DNA of 64,000 nt from AP-16 sp963755055 (GCA_963755055.1 CAVWIS010000036.1:104503-168502); one strand, 5' to 3'; shown: positions 16,148 to 26,824, counted from the stretch's first letter. Notes: a model not told the origin generated them from the letters alone. A program made the numbers and translations.

Positions 16148-17008
16148 CTACTGCTCGCCGCCGCCGCCGCCGGCGAAGCCCGCGATCTTCCAGCCGGCGG
16201 GCTCCTTGACGTAGCAGAGCTGGTCGGAGACCAGCGGCATGATGGCGCTGACCAGCACGTAGCCGGTCTTGCCCGACGGCGTGACGATGCGGATCCAGTC
16301 GACCGCCGCCTCGGCCTGCTGCTCGTCGGGGTAGAGCCGCATCAGGTTGAGGCCGAGCTTCTCGATCACCGGCGCGGTGTCGGTCGGCTTCGACCGCACC
16401 TCGACGCCGGGCGTCGCCGGATAGGCCCATTCGGTCGGATCGGTCTTGGTCGCCTGGGTGGCCTGCTCGAGGTCCTTGTCGTTGAAGCCGGGGGCCGACG
16501 GGGTGCAGACCACGCCCTTCATCTCGGCAACGGGCTCGGCGGTGTCGTCGGCCACGTAGGCGGCGAGCGCCTCCCATCCCGAGCCGTCCTTGGCGTCGAG
16601 GCCGAGGGCGGCGGCGAGATTGTCGATGCCGGACTTCTTCGCATCCGCCGTGTTGGTGTCCTCGCGCTGCCAGAAGAAGCCCTTGGCCACCACTTTTGCC
16701 GCCAGCGCGGCGCGGTCCTTCTTCTTGGCGATCTCGCCGACCTCCTTGCGGAAGGCATCGAGGCTCGGATCCACCATCGGCTTTGCCAGCGTGATCGGCA
16801 TGACCTTGTAGGGTGCGGGAGGCGAGGGCTGGTCCGACTGCGTCTGCGGCGCCGCCGGGGCAGCCGGAGCGGGAGCTGGCCGCGGCTGCTGTGCCTGTGG
16901 CGCAGCCGGAGCCGGTGCGGGCCGCGGCTGCTGCTGCGCCAGCGAGGCCGGGGCAGCGAGCGCGACCCCGAGCAAGAGTGCGGTCGAGGCAAGGCAGAGG
17001 TGGCGCAT
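16148..17008 (-). CDS. Secreted protein with Pro/Ala-rich linker and SH3-like domain
   Basis: This 286-residue protein has a signal peptide (to about SLAQQ), then a Pro/Ala-rich linker in which QQPRPAPAPAAP occurs twice. A middle domain of about 110 residues is unassigned. The C-terminal 70 residues resemble a bacterial SH3 domain (VEVRSKPTDTAPVIEKL, then DWIRIVTPSGKTGYV), often used to bind cell wall. AGGAG precedes the ATG at 17008. A cell-envelope role is likely but inferred. Confidence 0.7.
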   Translation of the reverse strand: MRHLCLASTALLLGVALAAPASLAQQQPRPAPAPAAPQAQQPRPAPAPAAPAAPQTQSDQPSPPAPYKVMPITLAKPMVDPSLDAFRKEVGEIAKKKDRAALAAKVVAKGFFWQREDTNTADAKKSGIDNLAAALGLDAKDGSGWEALAAYVADDTAEPVAEMKGVVCTPSAPGFNDKDLEQATQATKTDPTEWAYPATPGVEVRSKPTDTAPVIEKLGLNLMRLYPDEQQAEAAVDWIRIVTPSGKTGYVLVSAIMPLVSDQLCYVKEPAGWKIAGFAGGGGGEQ

Positions 17009-17262
17009 AACGGACTCCTGTCAGGGGGTAGATCCGGGCAATAAGCCCGGCACAATAGTGCGAAATTGCGACCGGTGCGCGGTTTTCCCGATGCGCGGGA
17101 ATCGGGGCCGCAATGCAACAATGCCGAAACATTTCCATTTTTTCATGCCGCGGTCATGACGCCTCAAGGTGGCCTGCCGCAGTCTCGACATGGCCGGCGC
17201 CGATGATCGCGAGGTCTGCCGGACAGCCGAGTTGCCGTTCGCGACCATTCCGGGAGGAGACC

Positions 17263-18747
17263 ATGGCGCTCGATCGCAAGGCGGATGCCGCCCTGGCGCT
17301 GCACCGGTTCGGTTTCGGTCCGCGCATCGGATCGATCGCGGCGCTTGCCGGCGACCCGCGCGGGGCGCTGATCGCCGAGCTCGACCGACCCGGTGCCGCG
17401 CGCACGACCGACCCGGACCTGCCCGGCAGCGGCGCCGCCGGCCGCGCCGCCTTCCAGTTCGAGAGGGAGCGCCGCGAGGCGCGAAGAGCCGAGCTCGCCG
17501 CCAGGAAGACCGGCCCGACACCCGCTCAGGCGCCCGGCATGGCGGAGGCCCAGCCGCAGGCCCCGATGGCCGAGCCGCCGGGCGCCGAGATGGGCGCGGC
17601 CGCGCCAAGCCCGCAGGCCGCCCGGCCGCGGCCCGAACCCGGGGTGCCGCAAAAAATCTTTCTCGAGGAGGCCAAGGGCCGCATCGACGCGGCGCTCGGC
17701 GCCGAGACCGGCTTCGTCGAGCGCCTGGTGTGGTTCTGGTCGAACCATTTTTGCATCTCCGCCGACAAGAGCGGGCTGTTGCGGGCGCTCGCCGGCGCCT
17801 ACGAGCGCGAGGCGATCCGTCCGCATGTGCTCGGAAAATTCGCCGACATGCTGCGCGCGGTCGAAAACCATCCGGCCATGCTGCTCTATCTCGACAATGC
17901 GCGCTCGATCGGCCTCCAATCGGTCGCCGGCGTGAACCAGCGGCGCGGGCTCAACGAGAATCTGGCCCGGGAAATCCTCGAGCTGCATACGCTCGGCGTG
18001 CGCTCGGTCTACAGCCAGGCCGACGTCACCAGCTTCGCGAAAATCATCACCGGCTGGACCGTGATTCCTTTTCGCCAGGACGCGGTCCGCGGCGGCGAGT
18101 TTTCCTTCAATCCGCGCATGCACGAGCCCGGGCCGCAGGACGTGGTCGGCCGGACCTATGCGGGCGGTGGGCTCGAGCAGGGGTTTGCGGTGCTCGGCGA
18201 TCTCGCCCGCCATCCGGCGACCGCACGGCATGTCGCCGAAAAGCTCGCCCGCCATTTCGTCGCCGACCAGCCGCCGCCGGCTCTGGTCGAGCGGCTGGCG
18301 CAGCGGTTCGGCGAGACTGATGGAGATTTGCGGGAAGTTGCCCGTGCGCTGGTCTCGGCGCCCGAGGCCTGGGCGGCGCCACGCGGCAAGCTCAAGCGAC
18401 CCGGCGAGTGGATCGTCGCGGCGCTCAGGGCGACCGGCGTGACGCCGCCCGACATTCAGCCGGTGATGCAGGCGCAAAACATGCTGGGCGAGCCGCTGTG
18501 GCGGCCGCCGGCGCCAAAAGGCTTTTCCGACGACACGGCGGCGTGGATGGACGGCCTGTCCGAGCGGCTCGACGTCGCCAACCGGCTGGCCGGCCGCGTC
18601 GCCGCCCTGGTCGACCCTCTGGCGCTGATCGACACCGCGCTCGGGCCGCTCGCCTCGCCGGAGACGCGGCAGGCGGTCGGCCGCGCCGAGAGCCGCCCGC
18701 AGGCGCTCGCCTTGCTGCTGATGTCGCCGGAATTCCAGCGGAGATGA
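17263..18747 (+). CDS. DUF1800-family protein
   Basis: This 494-residue protein belongs to DUF1800, recognised by ALHRFGFGPR near the N-terminus, the VWFWSNHFCIS segment, and NENLAREILELHTLGV. A Pro/Ala-rich insertion lies around residues 75-135. Function is unknown, but DUF1800 genes are almost always followed by a DUF1501 gene, as here. The ATG at 17263 has GGGAGGAGA upstream; in-frame ATGs further upstream lack ribosome sites. No signal peptide is evident. Confidence 0.88.
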   Translation: MALDRKADAALALHRFGFGPRIGSIAALAGDPRGALIAELDRPGAARTTDPDLPGSGAAGRAAFQFERERREARRAELAARKTGPTPAQAPGMAEAQPQAPMAEPPGAEMGAAAPSPQAARPRPEPGVPQKIFLEEAKGRIDAALGAETGFVERLVWFWSNHFCISADKSGLLRALAGAYEREAIRPHVLGKFADMLRAVENHPAMLLYLDNARSIGLQSVAGVNQRRGLNENLAREILELHTLGVRSVYSQADVTSFAKIITGWTVIPFRQDAVRGGEFSFNPRMHEPGPQDVVGRTYAGGGLEQGFAVLGDLARHPATARHVAEKLARHFVADQPPPALVERLAQRFGETDGDLREVARALVSAPEAWAAPRGKLKRPGEWIVAALRATGVTPPDIQPVMQAQNMLGEPLWRPPAPKGFSDDTAAWMDGLSERLDVANRLAGRVAALVDPLALIDTALGPLASPETRQAVGRAESRPQALALLLMSPEFQRR

Positions 18748-18752
18748 CCGCC

Positions 18753-19997
18753 ATGACGCTCCATGCCCCCTCGCGCCGCCAATTGCTCCTGGCCTCGGGC
18801 GTGCTTTTTGCCTGGGCGCATCTGCCCAAGGCGGCGCGCGCCGAGGGTCGCGATCCGCGGCTCCTGACCATCATCCTGCGCGGCGCGCTCGACGGGCTCG
18901 CCGCGGTGGCGCCGGTCGGCGATCCGGACTGGACGCGGTTGCGCGGCGACAAGGCGCTGGTGCTCGGCGGGCCGGTGCCGGCACTCCCCCTCGACGGCTT
19001 CTTCGCGCTCAATCCGGCCATGCCCAATCTCCATCGCCTGTACCGGGCCGGCCACGCGACGATCGTGCACGCGACCGCCACGCCCTACCGCGAGCGCTCG
19101 CATTTCGACGGCCAGGATGTCTTGGAAAGCGGCCTCGCAAGGCCCGGCGTGAACGACACCGGCTGGCTCAACCGGGCGCTGGCCGCGCTCGAGCCCGCCG
19201 GCCGCGCCGATCCGGGAGGCCGCCAGGTGTTCGCGGTCGGTCCGGTGACGCCGCTGGTGGTGCGCGGCCCCGCTCCGGTCCTCGCCTGGACACCGCCCCG
19301 GCTGCCGCCGGCGAGCGACGACACGGTGATGCGGCTCCTCGATCTCTACCGCCACACCGATCCGGCGCTGGCGCGGGTGCTGGAGGAGCGGCTCGGCCTC
19401 GCGGCAATCGCGCGTGCCGGCGGGATCGATCAGAAGGGCAGGCCGCCCGTGCCGCAGGTCCCCGCCGCCCGGGTCCGCAGCTTCTTCGCCGAATCGGCCG
19501 GCACCGCGGCAAAATTCATGGCACGCCCCGACGGTCCGCGGGTCGGCGCGCTCGCCTTCGACGGCTGGGACACCCACGCGGACGAGGGCGTCGTCGCCGG
19601 GCGTCTCGCCGCCCTGCTGGGCGCACTCGACGGCGCGATCGCCGCGGTGGAGACCGGGATGGGCGCGGCGTGGCGGGAGACCGTGGTGGCGGTCGTCACC
19701 GAGTTCGGCCGCACCGCGCGCATCAACGGCACCGAGGGGACGGACCACGGCACCGCCACGGTCGCGCTGCTCGTCGGCGGCGCGCTCAAGGGCGGGCGGG
19801 TGATCTCCGACTGGCCCGGCCTGAAGGATGCCGATCTCCACGAGAACCGCGATCTCAAAGCCACCACCGACCTGCGCGCCGTGCTCAAGGGCGTGCTCAA
19901 GGACCATTTGCGGTTGACCGACGCGGCGCTCGGCTCGCGGGTGTTTCCCGAGAGCGTCGCGGTCACGCCGATGCCGGGGCTGCTGGCGACCGCGTGA
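18753..19997 (+). CDS. DUF1501-family exported protein
   Basis: This 414-residue protein has a twin-arginine-like leader (SRRQLLLASGVLFAWAH, cleavage near ARA) and the sulfatase-like fold of DUF1501, with LRGALDGLAAVAP, FDGWDTHADEG, EFGRTARINGTEGTDHG and GGRVISDWPGL. It probably works with the DUF1800 protein in the envelope. I chose the ATG at 18753 because GGAG lies 9 nt upstream; the ATG at 18744 overlaps the previous stop but abuts the ribosome site. Confidence 0.87.
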   Translation: MTLHAPSRRQLLLASGVLFAWAHLPKAARAEGRDPRLLTIILRGALDGLAAVAPVGDPDWTRLRGDKALVLGGPVPALPLDGFFALNPAMPNLHRLYRAGHATIVHATATPYRERSHFDGQDVLESGLARPGVNDTGWLNRALAALEPAGRADPGGRQVFAVGPVTPLVVRGPAPVLAWTPPRLPPASDDTVMRLLDLYRHTDPALARVLEERLGLAAIARAGGIDQKGRPPVPQVPAARVRSFFAESAGTAAKFMARPDGPRVGALAFDGWDTHADEGVVAGRLAALLGALDGAIAAVETGMGAAWRETVVAVVTEFGRTARINGTEGTDHGTATVALLVGGALKGGRVISDWPGLKDADLHENRDLKATTDLRAVLKGVLKDHLRLTDAALGSRVFPESVAVTPMPGLLATA

Positions 19998-20135
19998 CGC
20001 ACCGGCACGCGCCGAGGACTGCCGCTTCCTCCACCATCCGGCGCGTCATGATGCCCGTCAAATCGACTTGGCGATCCCCGCCGCGACGTTTAGCATCGCC
20101 CCGTCATCAGGCGACGATCGCCTCGGGAGGCCAAT

Positions 20136-21714
20136 ATGCTGCGCATCGTATGGAAAGTCCTGGCGGCCGTCGGGCTGCTCGCCGTCTCGCTCGGCGCCGC
20201 CGACGCGGTCACCCTCAAGGCGGTGATGCATTCGGACGTCAAGATCGTCGACCCGATCTGGACCACGGCCTACATCACCCGCAACCACGGCTACATGATC
20301 TACGACACCCTGTTCGCCATGGACGAGAAGGGCGAGATCCAGCCGCAGATGGTCGACAAATACGACCAGAGCGCCGACAAGCTCACCTTCACGTTCACGC
20401 TGCGCGACGGGCTGCTGTGGCACGACGGCGCCGCGGTGACGGCGGAGGACTGCATCGCCTCGATCAAGCGCTGGGCCGCCAAGGACACGCTCGGCCAGAA
20501 GGTCATGTCGTTCGTCGACACCATCGCCGCGCAGGGGCCGAAAACCTTCGTCATCAAGCTGAAGGAGCCGACCGGCCTGCTTATCTTCGCGCTCGGCAAG
20601 CCGTCGTCGAACGTGCCCTTCATGATGCCCAAGCGGGTCGCCGAGACCGATCCCAACAGCCAGATCTCCGACTTCACCGGCTCGGGGCCGTTCGTGTTCA
20701 AGACCGACGAGTGGAAGCCCGGCGACAAGGCGGTCTACGTCAAGTTCGACAAGTACAAGCCGCGCGCCGAGCCGGCGTCGGGGCTCGCCGGCGGCAAGGT
20801 GGTCAAGGTCGACCGCGTCGAGTGGCTGGCGATCTCCGACCAGCAGCAGGCGGTGAACGCGCTGCTCGCCGGCGAGGTCGACTACGTCGAGGCGCCGTCG
20901 CACGACCTGCTGCCGCTGATCAAGGGCGATGCCAATGTCAAGCTGGTCGACTGCGAACCCGCTCGGCAATCAGTACACCTTCCGTCCCAATCACCTGCAC
21001 AAGCCGTTCGACAACCCGAAGATCCGCCAGGCGCTGTGGTACGCCTTCAACCAGAAGGATTTCCTCCAGGCGGTGATCGGCGACCCGGATTACTACAAGG
21101 TCTGCAAGTCGATGTTCCCGTGCGGCACCGCACTTGCATCCAATGCCGGAATGGATGGCCTGCTGGAGTCGAATTTCCAGAAGGCCAGGGAGCTGCTCGC
21201 CGAAGCCGGCTACGACGGCACGCCGGTCGTGCTGATGCAGTCGACCGACCTCGGCGTGCTGACGAACCTCGCGCCGGTCGCCAAATCGCTGATGGAGCGC
21301 GCCGGCTTCAAGGTCGACATGCAGTCGATGGACTGGCAGACCCTGGTGGCGCGCCGCGCCAAGAAGGATCCGCCGAATGCCGGCGGCTGGAACGCGTTCC
21401 TCACCTCGTGGGTGTCGGCCGACATCCTCAATCCGGTGATGACCGGCTTCATCAACTCGGGCTGCGACAAGGCGATGTTCGGCTGGCCCTGCGACGCCGA
21501 GATGGAGAAGCTGCGCGAAGATTTTGCCCGGGCCACCGACCCGGCCAAGCAGAAGCAGATCGCCGAGGCCGTGCAGGTGCGCAATACGCAGGTGACGACC
21601 CACCTGTTCCTCGGCCAGTGGTACGGGCGTATCGCTGCCCGGAAGAACGTCACCGGCATGTTGATCGCGCCGGTGCCGGTGTTCTGGAACGTGGAGAAGC
21701 GCAGCTCGTCGTGA
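20136..21714 (+). CDS. Peptide/oligopeptide-type ABC substrate-binding protein 1 (frameshifted)
   Basis: Together the two frames give a periplasmic SBP_bac_5 protein of about 525 residues with a signal peptide (cut near ADAVT). The first frame runs to VKLVD, then at CTGCGAACCC (20951-20960) one extra base shifts the frame, and homology continues as NPLGNQYTFRPNHLHKPFDN to the stop at 21714. The next gene is a close paralogue with no shift and shows where the reading should continue. It would bind an oligopeptide-like ligand for the permeases downstream. The shift may be a sequencing error. Confidence 0.85.
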
Positions 21715-21718
21715 TCCC

Positions 21719-21745
21719 GATGGGTTTCGTTTCGCTCAACCCATC
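21719..21745. repeat. Dispersed palindromic element, copy 1
   Basis: GATGGGTT and AACCCATC form 8-bp arms around an 11-nt loop (TCGTTTCGCTC) between the two binding-protein genes. A matching element in the opposite orientation is at 57444-57472. It may act as a hairpin in the mRNA between the two genes or be a REP-like repeat. Confidence 0.6.
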
Positions 21746-21764
21746 CTGCGATCGGAGAGTACTG

Positions 21765-23324
21765 ATGAGGGGGATTGTCGGAGCGGCGCTCGCGGGGCTC
21801 CTCGTCCTCGGCGCGCCGGCTGCGGCCGGGACCTTGCGGGTGGCGCCGCACTCCGATCTCAAGATCGTCGACCCGATCTGGACCACGGCGCTGATCTCGG
21901 TCAACCACGGCTACATGGTCTACGACACGCTGTTCGCGCTCGACGAGGAGCTCGCCGTCCAGCCGCAGATGGTCGGGCATCACGAGGTCAGCGCCGACAA
22001 GCGGACCTGGACCTTCGTCCTGCGCGACGGCCTCGAATGGCACGACGGGCAGAAGGTCACCGCCGAGGACTGCGTCGCCTCGCTGCGTCGCTGGGGCGCC
22101 CGCGACACCATGGGCCAAAAGCTCCTGTCCTATGTGACGGAGCTCGTGGCCGTCGACGACAAGACGATCCGCATGACGCTGAAGGAGCCCTACGGGCTCG
22201 TCCTGCAGACCCTGGCGAAGCCCGGCGCCAACGTGCCGTTCATGATGCCGCGCCGCGTCGCCGCCACCGATCCGCAGCAGCAGATCACCGACTTCACCGG
22301 CTCGGGGCCCTTCATCTTCAAGCGCGACGAATGGCGCCCCGGCGAGAAGGTGGTCTACGAGAGGAACCCGCGCTACCGGCCGCGGAGCGAGCAGGCTTCC
22401 GGGCTTGCCGGCGCCAAGCTCGCCAAGGTCGACCGGGTCGAATGGATCTGGATCTCCGACCCCCAGGTCCAGGTCGACGCCCTGCAGAAGGGCGAGATCG
22501 ACATGATCGAGGCGCCGCCGCACGACCTGCTGCCGCTGCTCGAGGCCGACCCCAACGTCGCGCTCAAGGTGACCAACGCCGCCGGCCGGCAGTTCGCGCT
22601 GCGCTTCAACGTCCTGCACAAGCCGTTCGACAATGCCAAGGTGCGCCAGGCCGTCGCCTATGCGCTCAACCAGAAGGATTTCCTCCAGGCGGTGGTCGGC
22701 GACGCCAAATGGTATCGCGAATGCAGGTCGCTGTTTCCCTGCGGCTCGCCGCTGGAATCGACCAAGGGTTTTGACGACAAGCTCACATCGAACGTCGCCA
22801 AGGCGCGGGCGCTGCTGGCCGAGGCCGGCTACGACGGCACGCCGATCGTGCTGATGCAGTCGACCGACATCGTGTCGCTCAGCAACCTCGCGCCGGTCGC
22901 CAAATCCCTCATGGAGAAGGCGGGCTTCAAGGTCGACCTGCAGGCGATGGACTGGCAGACCCTGGTGTCGCGGCGGACCAAGAAGGATCCGCCCGGCGCC
23001 GGCGGCTGGCACGCCTTCCTCACCTCCTGGGCCTCGGTCGACGTCCTCGATCCGGTGGCGACCGGTTTCCTCAATGCAAGCTGCGACAAGGCGATGTTCG
23101 GCTGGCCCTGCGACGCCGAGCTGGAGCGGCTGCGTGACGCCTTTGCCCGGGAGACCGATCCGGCCAAGCAGAAAGCGATCGCCGAGGCGGTGCAGCTGCG
23201 CGCGGCCGACTATCCGACGCACATCCAGCTCGGCCAGTACCTCCAGCCGGTGGCGACGCGAAAAGGCGTGAGCGGCCTGCTCACCGGCGCGTCGATCGCC
23301 TTCTGGAACATCGAGGTCAAATGA
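21765..23324 (+). CDS. Peptide/oligopeptide-type ABC substrate-binding protein 2
   Basis: This 519-residue SBP_bac_5 protein has a signal peptide (GAALAGLLVLGAPAAAG) and closely resembles the protein encoded just upstream; long blocks such as KIVDPIWTTA, ITDFTGSGPF and DKAMFGWPCDAE are nearly the same. The pair probably arose by tandem duplication and may widen the ligand range. The ATG at 21765 has GGAG upstream. The permease ATG overlaps its stop as ATGA. Confidence 0.9.
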   Translation: MRGIVGAALAGLLVLGAPAAAGTLRVAPHSDLKIVDPIWTTALISVNHGYMVYDTLFALDEELAVQPQMVGHHEVSADKRTWTFVLRDGLEWHDGQKVTAEDCVASLRRWGARDTMGQKLLSYVTELVAVDDKTIRMTLKEPYGLVLQTLAKPGANVPFMMPRRVAATDPQQQITDFTGSGPFIFKRDEWRPGEKVVYERNPRYRPRSEQASGLAGAKLAKVDRVEWIWISDPQVQVDALQKGEIDMIEAPPHDLLPLLEADPNVALKVTNAAGRQFALRFNVLHKPFDNAKVRQAVAYALNQKDFLQAVVGDAKWYRECRSLFPCGSPLESTKGFDDKLTSNVAKARALLAEAGYDGTPIVLMQSTDIVSLSNLAPVAKSLMEKAGFKVDLQAMDWQTLVSRRTKKDPPGAGGWHAFLTSWASVDVLDPVATGFLNASCDKAMFGWPCDAELERLRDAFARETDPAKQKAIAEAVQLRAADYPTHIQLGQYLQPVATRKGVSGLLTGASIAFWNIEVK

Positions 23325-24262
23325 TCGGCTACATCCTGCGTCGCCTCGCCGCGACCGTGCCGGTCATGCTGATCGTCGCGGTGATGGTTTTCCTGATGCT
23401 GCGGCTGACCCCGGGCGATCCCGCCGCGATCATCGCCGGCGACAACGCCAATGCCGAGCAGGTGGCGCTGATCCGCAACCGGCTCGGGCTCGACCAGCCG
23501 ATCCTCACCCAGTTCTTCATCTGGTTCGGCAACATCCTGCGCGGCGACTTCGGCGAATCGTTCTTCTTCAAGAAGGCCGTGTCCGAGCTGATCGCCAGCC
23601 GGCTGGAGCCCACGCTGGCGCTCTCGGTGTCGACCATCATCCTGGCGGTGGCGATCGCGGTCCCGCTCGGGGTGCTCGCCGCCTACCGGCACGGCAGCCT
23701 GGTCGACAAAGTGGTGATGGGATTTTCCGTGCTCGGCTTCTCGGTGCCGGTCTTCGTCATCGGCTATGCGCTGATCTATCTGTTCGCCATCAAGCTCAAC
23801 TGGTTTCCGGTCCAGGGCTATCAGCGGATCGCCGACGGGTTTCCCGGCTTCCTGCAGCGCCTGGTCCTGCCGTCGCTGACGCTGGCGGTGATCTACATCG
23901 CGCTGATCGCCCGGATGACCCGCACCAGCGTGCTCGACGTCATGGGCGAGGACTATATCCGCACCGCGCGCGCCAAGGGCCAGGTCGAGCGCCTGGTGCT
24001 GTTTCGCCATGCGCTGAAGAACGCCGCGGTGCCGATCGTCACCGTGATCGGGCTTGGCGTGGCGCTGCTGATCGGCGGCGTCGTGGTCACCGAGAGCGTC
24101 TTCACCATTCCGGGCATCGGACGGCTCACCGTCGACGCGGTTCTCGCCCGCGACTATCCGACGATCCAGGCGGTGATCCTGCTGTTCTCGTTCGTGTACG
24201 TGCTGATCAATCTCGCCGTCGATCTCGTCTACCGGGTGTTCGATCCGAGGATACGCTATTGA
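23321..24262 (+). CDS. ABC transporter permease, DppB/OppB-like
   Basis: This 313-residue inner-membrane protein has six spans and a large first periplasmic loop. The N-terminus (MIGYILRRL) and the LTPGDPAAIIAG segment are typical of DppB/OppB. The EAA loop is in the DYIRTARAKG region, where the ATPase docks. It forms the channel with the next gene's product. Start and previous stop overlap by 4 nt; its own stop overlaps the next start by 4 nt. Confidence 0.92.
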   Translation: MIGYILRRLAATVPVMLIVAVMVFLMLRLTPGDPAAIIAGDNANAEQVALIRNRLGLDQPILTQFFIWFGNILRGDFGESFFFKKAVSELIASRLEPTLALSVSTIILAVAIAVPLGVLAAYRHGSLVDKVVMGFSVLGFSVPVFVIGYALIYLFAIKLNWFPVQGYQRIADGFPGFLQRLVLPSLTLAVIYIALIARMTRTSVLDVMGEDYIRTARAKGQVERLVLFRHALKNAAVPIVTVIGLGVALLIGGVVVTESVFTIPGIGRLTVDAVLARDYPTIQAVILLFSFVYVLINLAVDLVYRVFDPRIRY

Positions 24263-25185
24263 GCGTCGAACCCGTCCTGCTCGTCGAGGCCGCGGCCCCT
24301 CCGCTCGCCGGGCCGAAGCCGTTCGCCCGGCTGGCGCGCGACGGCAGCGTCGTGGTCGGGGCGATCGTCATCCTCATCATGGTGCTGATCGGGCTGGCGG
24401 CGCCGCTGCTCGGCACCGTGAGCCCGTCGGCGATCGATCCGGCGTTCCGCAACCGGGTTCCCGGAACTGAGCAGACGATCCGCCGCGACGACGGCAGCAC
24501 CACGACCTATACCCACTGGATGGGCACCGACAGCCTCGGCCGCGACGTCTACAGCCGCGTCGTCTACGGCGCCCGCATCTCGCTCCTGGTCGGCATCACC
24601 GTGGCGGTGATCAGCGTGGCGATCGGGCTGGTGATCGGCCTCCTCGCCGGCTACCTGCGCTGGCTCGACGGGCTGGTCATGCGATTCATGGACGGCCTGA
24701 TGGCGATCCCGGCGATCCTGCTGGCGCTGGCGCTGGTGTCGCTGTTCCGTACCGGGCTGTTGAGCGTAGTCGTCGCCATCGTGGTGCCGGAAATCCCCCG
24801 GGTGGTCCGCCTGGTGCGCTCGATCGTGCTCTCGGTGCGCGAGGAGCCGTATGTCGAGGCCGCCGTGATGGCGGGCACGCGGACGCCGCTCCTGCTGGTG
24901 CGCCATATCCTGCCCAACACCCTGGCGCCGCTGATCGTGCAGGGCACCTTCATCTGCGCCTCCGCCATCCTGATCGAGGCGATCCTGTCGTTTCTCGGCG
25001 TCGGCATCCCTCCCGAGACCCCGACCTGGGGCAACATCATGGCGGAGGGCCGCGGCCTGTTCCGGGTTTACCCGCACAACATATTCTTTCCCGGCATATT
25101 CCTGGCGGTGACCGTGCTCGCCGTGAACATGCTGGGCGATGGCTTGCGCGATCAGCTCGATCCCAAGCTGGCGAAGCGGGTCTAG
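24259..25185 (+). CDS. ABC transporter permease, DppC/OppC-like
   Basis: This 308-residue protein is the second channel subunit. It has the N-terminal membrane anchor of the DppC type, the HWMGTDSLGRDVYSRVVYGA signature, and the EAA loop around EEPYVEAAVMAGTRTP. The start is a TTG overlapping the previous stop as TTGA; no ATG is available near the N-terminal homology. The ATPase gene follows after 3 bp, so the cluster is a tightly coupled operon. Confidence 0.92.
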   Translation: MSVEPVLLVEAAAPPLAGPKPFARLARDGSVVVGAIVILIMVLIGLAAPLLGTVSPSAIDPAFRNRVPGTEQTIRRDDGSTTTYTHWMGTDSLGRDVYSRVVYGARISLLVGITVAVISVAIGLVIGLLAGYLRWLDGLVMRFMDGLMAIPAILLALALVSLFRTGLLSVVVAIVVPEIPRVVRLVRSIVLSVREEPYVEAAVMAGTRTPLLLVRHILPNTLAPLIVQGTFICASAILIEAILSFLGVGIPPETPTWGNIMAEGRGLFRVYPHNIFFPGIFLAVTVLAVNMLGDGLRDQLDPKLAKRV

Positions 25186-25188
25186 CCG

Positions 25189-26815
25189 GTGGCCGACCCG
25201 AGGCCGGTGCTCGACGTCCAGGGCCTGACGGTCAGGCTGCCGGCCGGATCGGATCGCGCCAACGCGGTGGAGAACATCTCCTTCGCGGTCGCCCCCGGAG
25301 AGATCGTCTGCGTGGTCGGCGAGTCCGGGATCCGGCAAATCGGTAACCGCATTCGCCGTGATGGGATTGTTGCCGCGCGAGTTGCAGGCGACCAGCGGCC
25401 GCGTCGTGCTCGAAGGCGTCGATCTCCTGACCCGGTCTCCCAACGATCTGCGCCGGCTGCGCGGCGACCGCATGGCCATGGTTTTCCAGGAGCCGATGAC
25501 GGCGCTCAATCCGGTCATGCGGGTCGGCGAGCAGATCGAGGAGGTGCTGCAGATCCATACCGACCTCGACGACCGCGCCCGCCGCCGCCGCGTCCTCGAC
25601 GTCATGGCGTCGGTGCACCTGCCCGACCCCGAGCGGATGATCGACGTCTATCCGCACCAGCTCTCGGGCGGCCAGCGCCAGCGCATCATGATCGCGGCGG
25701 CGCTGGTGCTCGACCCGGTGCTGCTGGTCGCCGACGAGCCGACCACCGCGCTCGACGTCACCACCCAGGCGCAGATTCTCCGTCTCATCAAGGAGCTGCA
25801 GCAGCGGCGCGATACCGGCGTGCTGTTCATCACTCATGATTTCGGCGTGGTCGCCGAGATCGCCGACCGGGTGGTGGTGATGCAGCACGGCCGCGTGGTC
25901 GAGCAGGGAAAAACCGCGCAGGTGCTCAAGAGCCCGCGCGACGACTATACCCGCATGCTGATTCGCGCGGTGCCGAGCCTCAATCCGCCGCCGCGCACGC
26001 CGATCACCGACACTGCGGTCGTGCTGGAGACCCGCGGGCTCGGCAAGACCTACGTGATGGGCGGCCTGTTCGCCCGCCGTCAGGTGCCGGCCGCCAAGGC
26101 GGTGGGCCTCACCGTGCGGCGCGGCGAGACTCTTGGCGTCGTCGGCGAATCGGGGTCGGGCAAATCCACCGTGGCGCGCTGCATCGCCCGCCTGATCGAG
26201 CCGACCGAGGGCGCCATCCTGATCGAGGGCGCCGATGTGGCGCATCTCGGCACGCGGGCGCTGAGACCCCACCGCAAGCGCGTGCAGATCATTTTCCAGG
26301 ACCCCTACCGGTCGCTCAATCCCCGCCGCACCGTCGGCGCCTCGATCGTCGAAGGGCCGGTCAATTTCGGCACCGCGCCGGCGGTCGCCGAGGAGCGGGC
26401 GCGCCAGCTCATGCGCCTGGTCGGGCTCGACCCCGATGCGCTCAGCCGGTTCCCGCACCAGTTTTCCGGCGGCCAGCGCCAGCGCATCTGCGTCGCCCGC
26501 GCGCTTGCCATGGAGCCGGAGATCCTCATCGCCGACGAGGCGGTCTCCGCCCTCGACGTCTCGGTGCAGGCGCAGGTGCTGACCCTGATCGACGACGTGC
26601 GGCGACGCTTCAACCTGGCGGTCCTGTTCATCACCCACGACCTGCGCGTCGCCGCGCAGATCTGCGACCGCATCGCGGTGATGCACCGCGGCGAGGTGGT
26701 GGAGGAGGGGCCGACGGTCAGGGTCTTCGGCAGTCCGAACCACGCCTATACGCGGGCGCTGTTCGATGCAGCGCCGGGCCGCGACGTGGAGTTCGGCAGC
26801 TTCGCGGCCGAGTAA
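25189..26815 (+). CDS. Fused double ABC ATPase (DppD-DppF type), frameshifted
   Basis: This is one polypeptide of about 541 residues with two nucleotide-binding domains, equal to DppD and DppF joined. The first has VVGESG, then one extra G at 25327-25329 breaks Walker A; removing it restores GSGKSVTAF. Its signature is LSGGQRQR and its Walker B is LLVADE. The second has GESGSGKST, FSGGQRQR and LIADEAVSALD. The start is GTG at 25189. Without correction only the second frame, from the ATG at 25358, could be made. It powers the importer. Confidence 0.85.
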
Positions 26816-26824
26816 GCCGGTGCC

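Noticed and set aside
20136..23324. Single 1062-residue plus-strand frame spanning two binding proteins
   Set aside because: It is an artefact of the frameshift near 20953: the frame passes through the out-of-frame C-terminal part of protein 1 and re-enters protein 2.
25358..26815. Separate shorter ATPase gene from the ATG at 25358
   Set aside because: This start cuts off Walker A of the first domain; removing one G at 25327-25329 joins it to the GTG at 25189.
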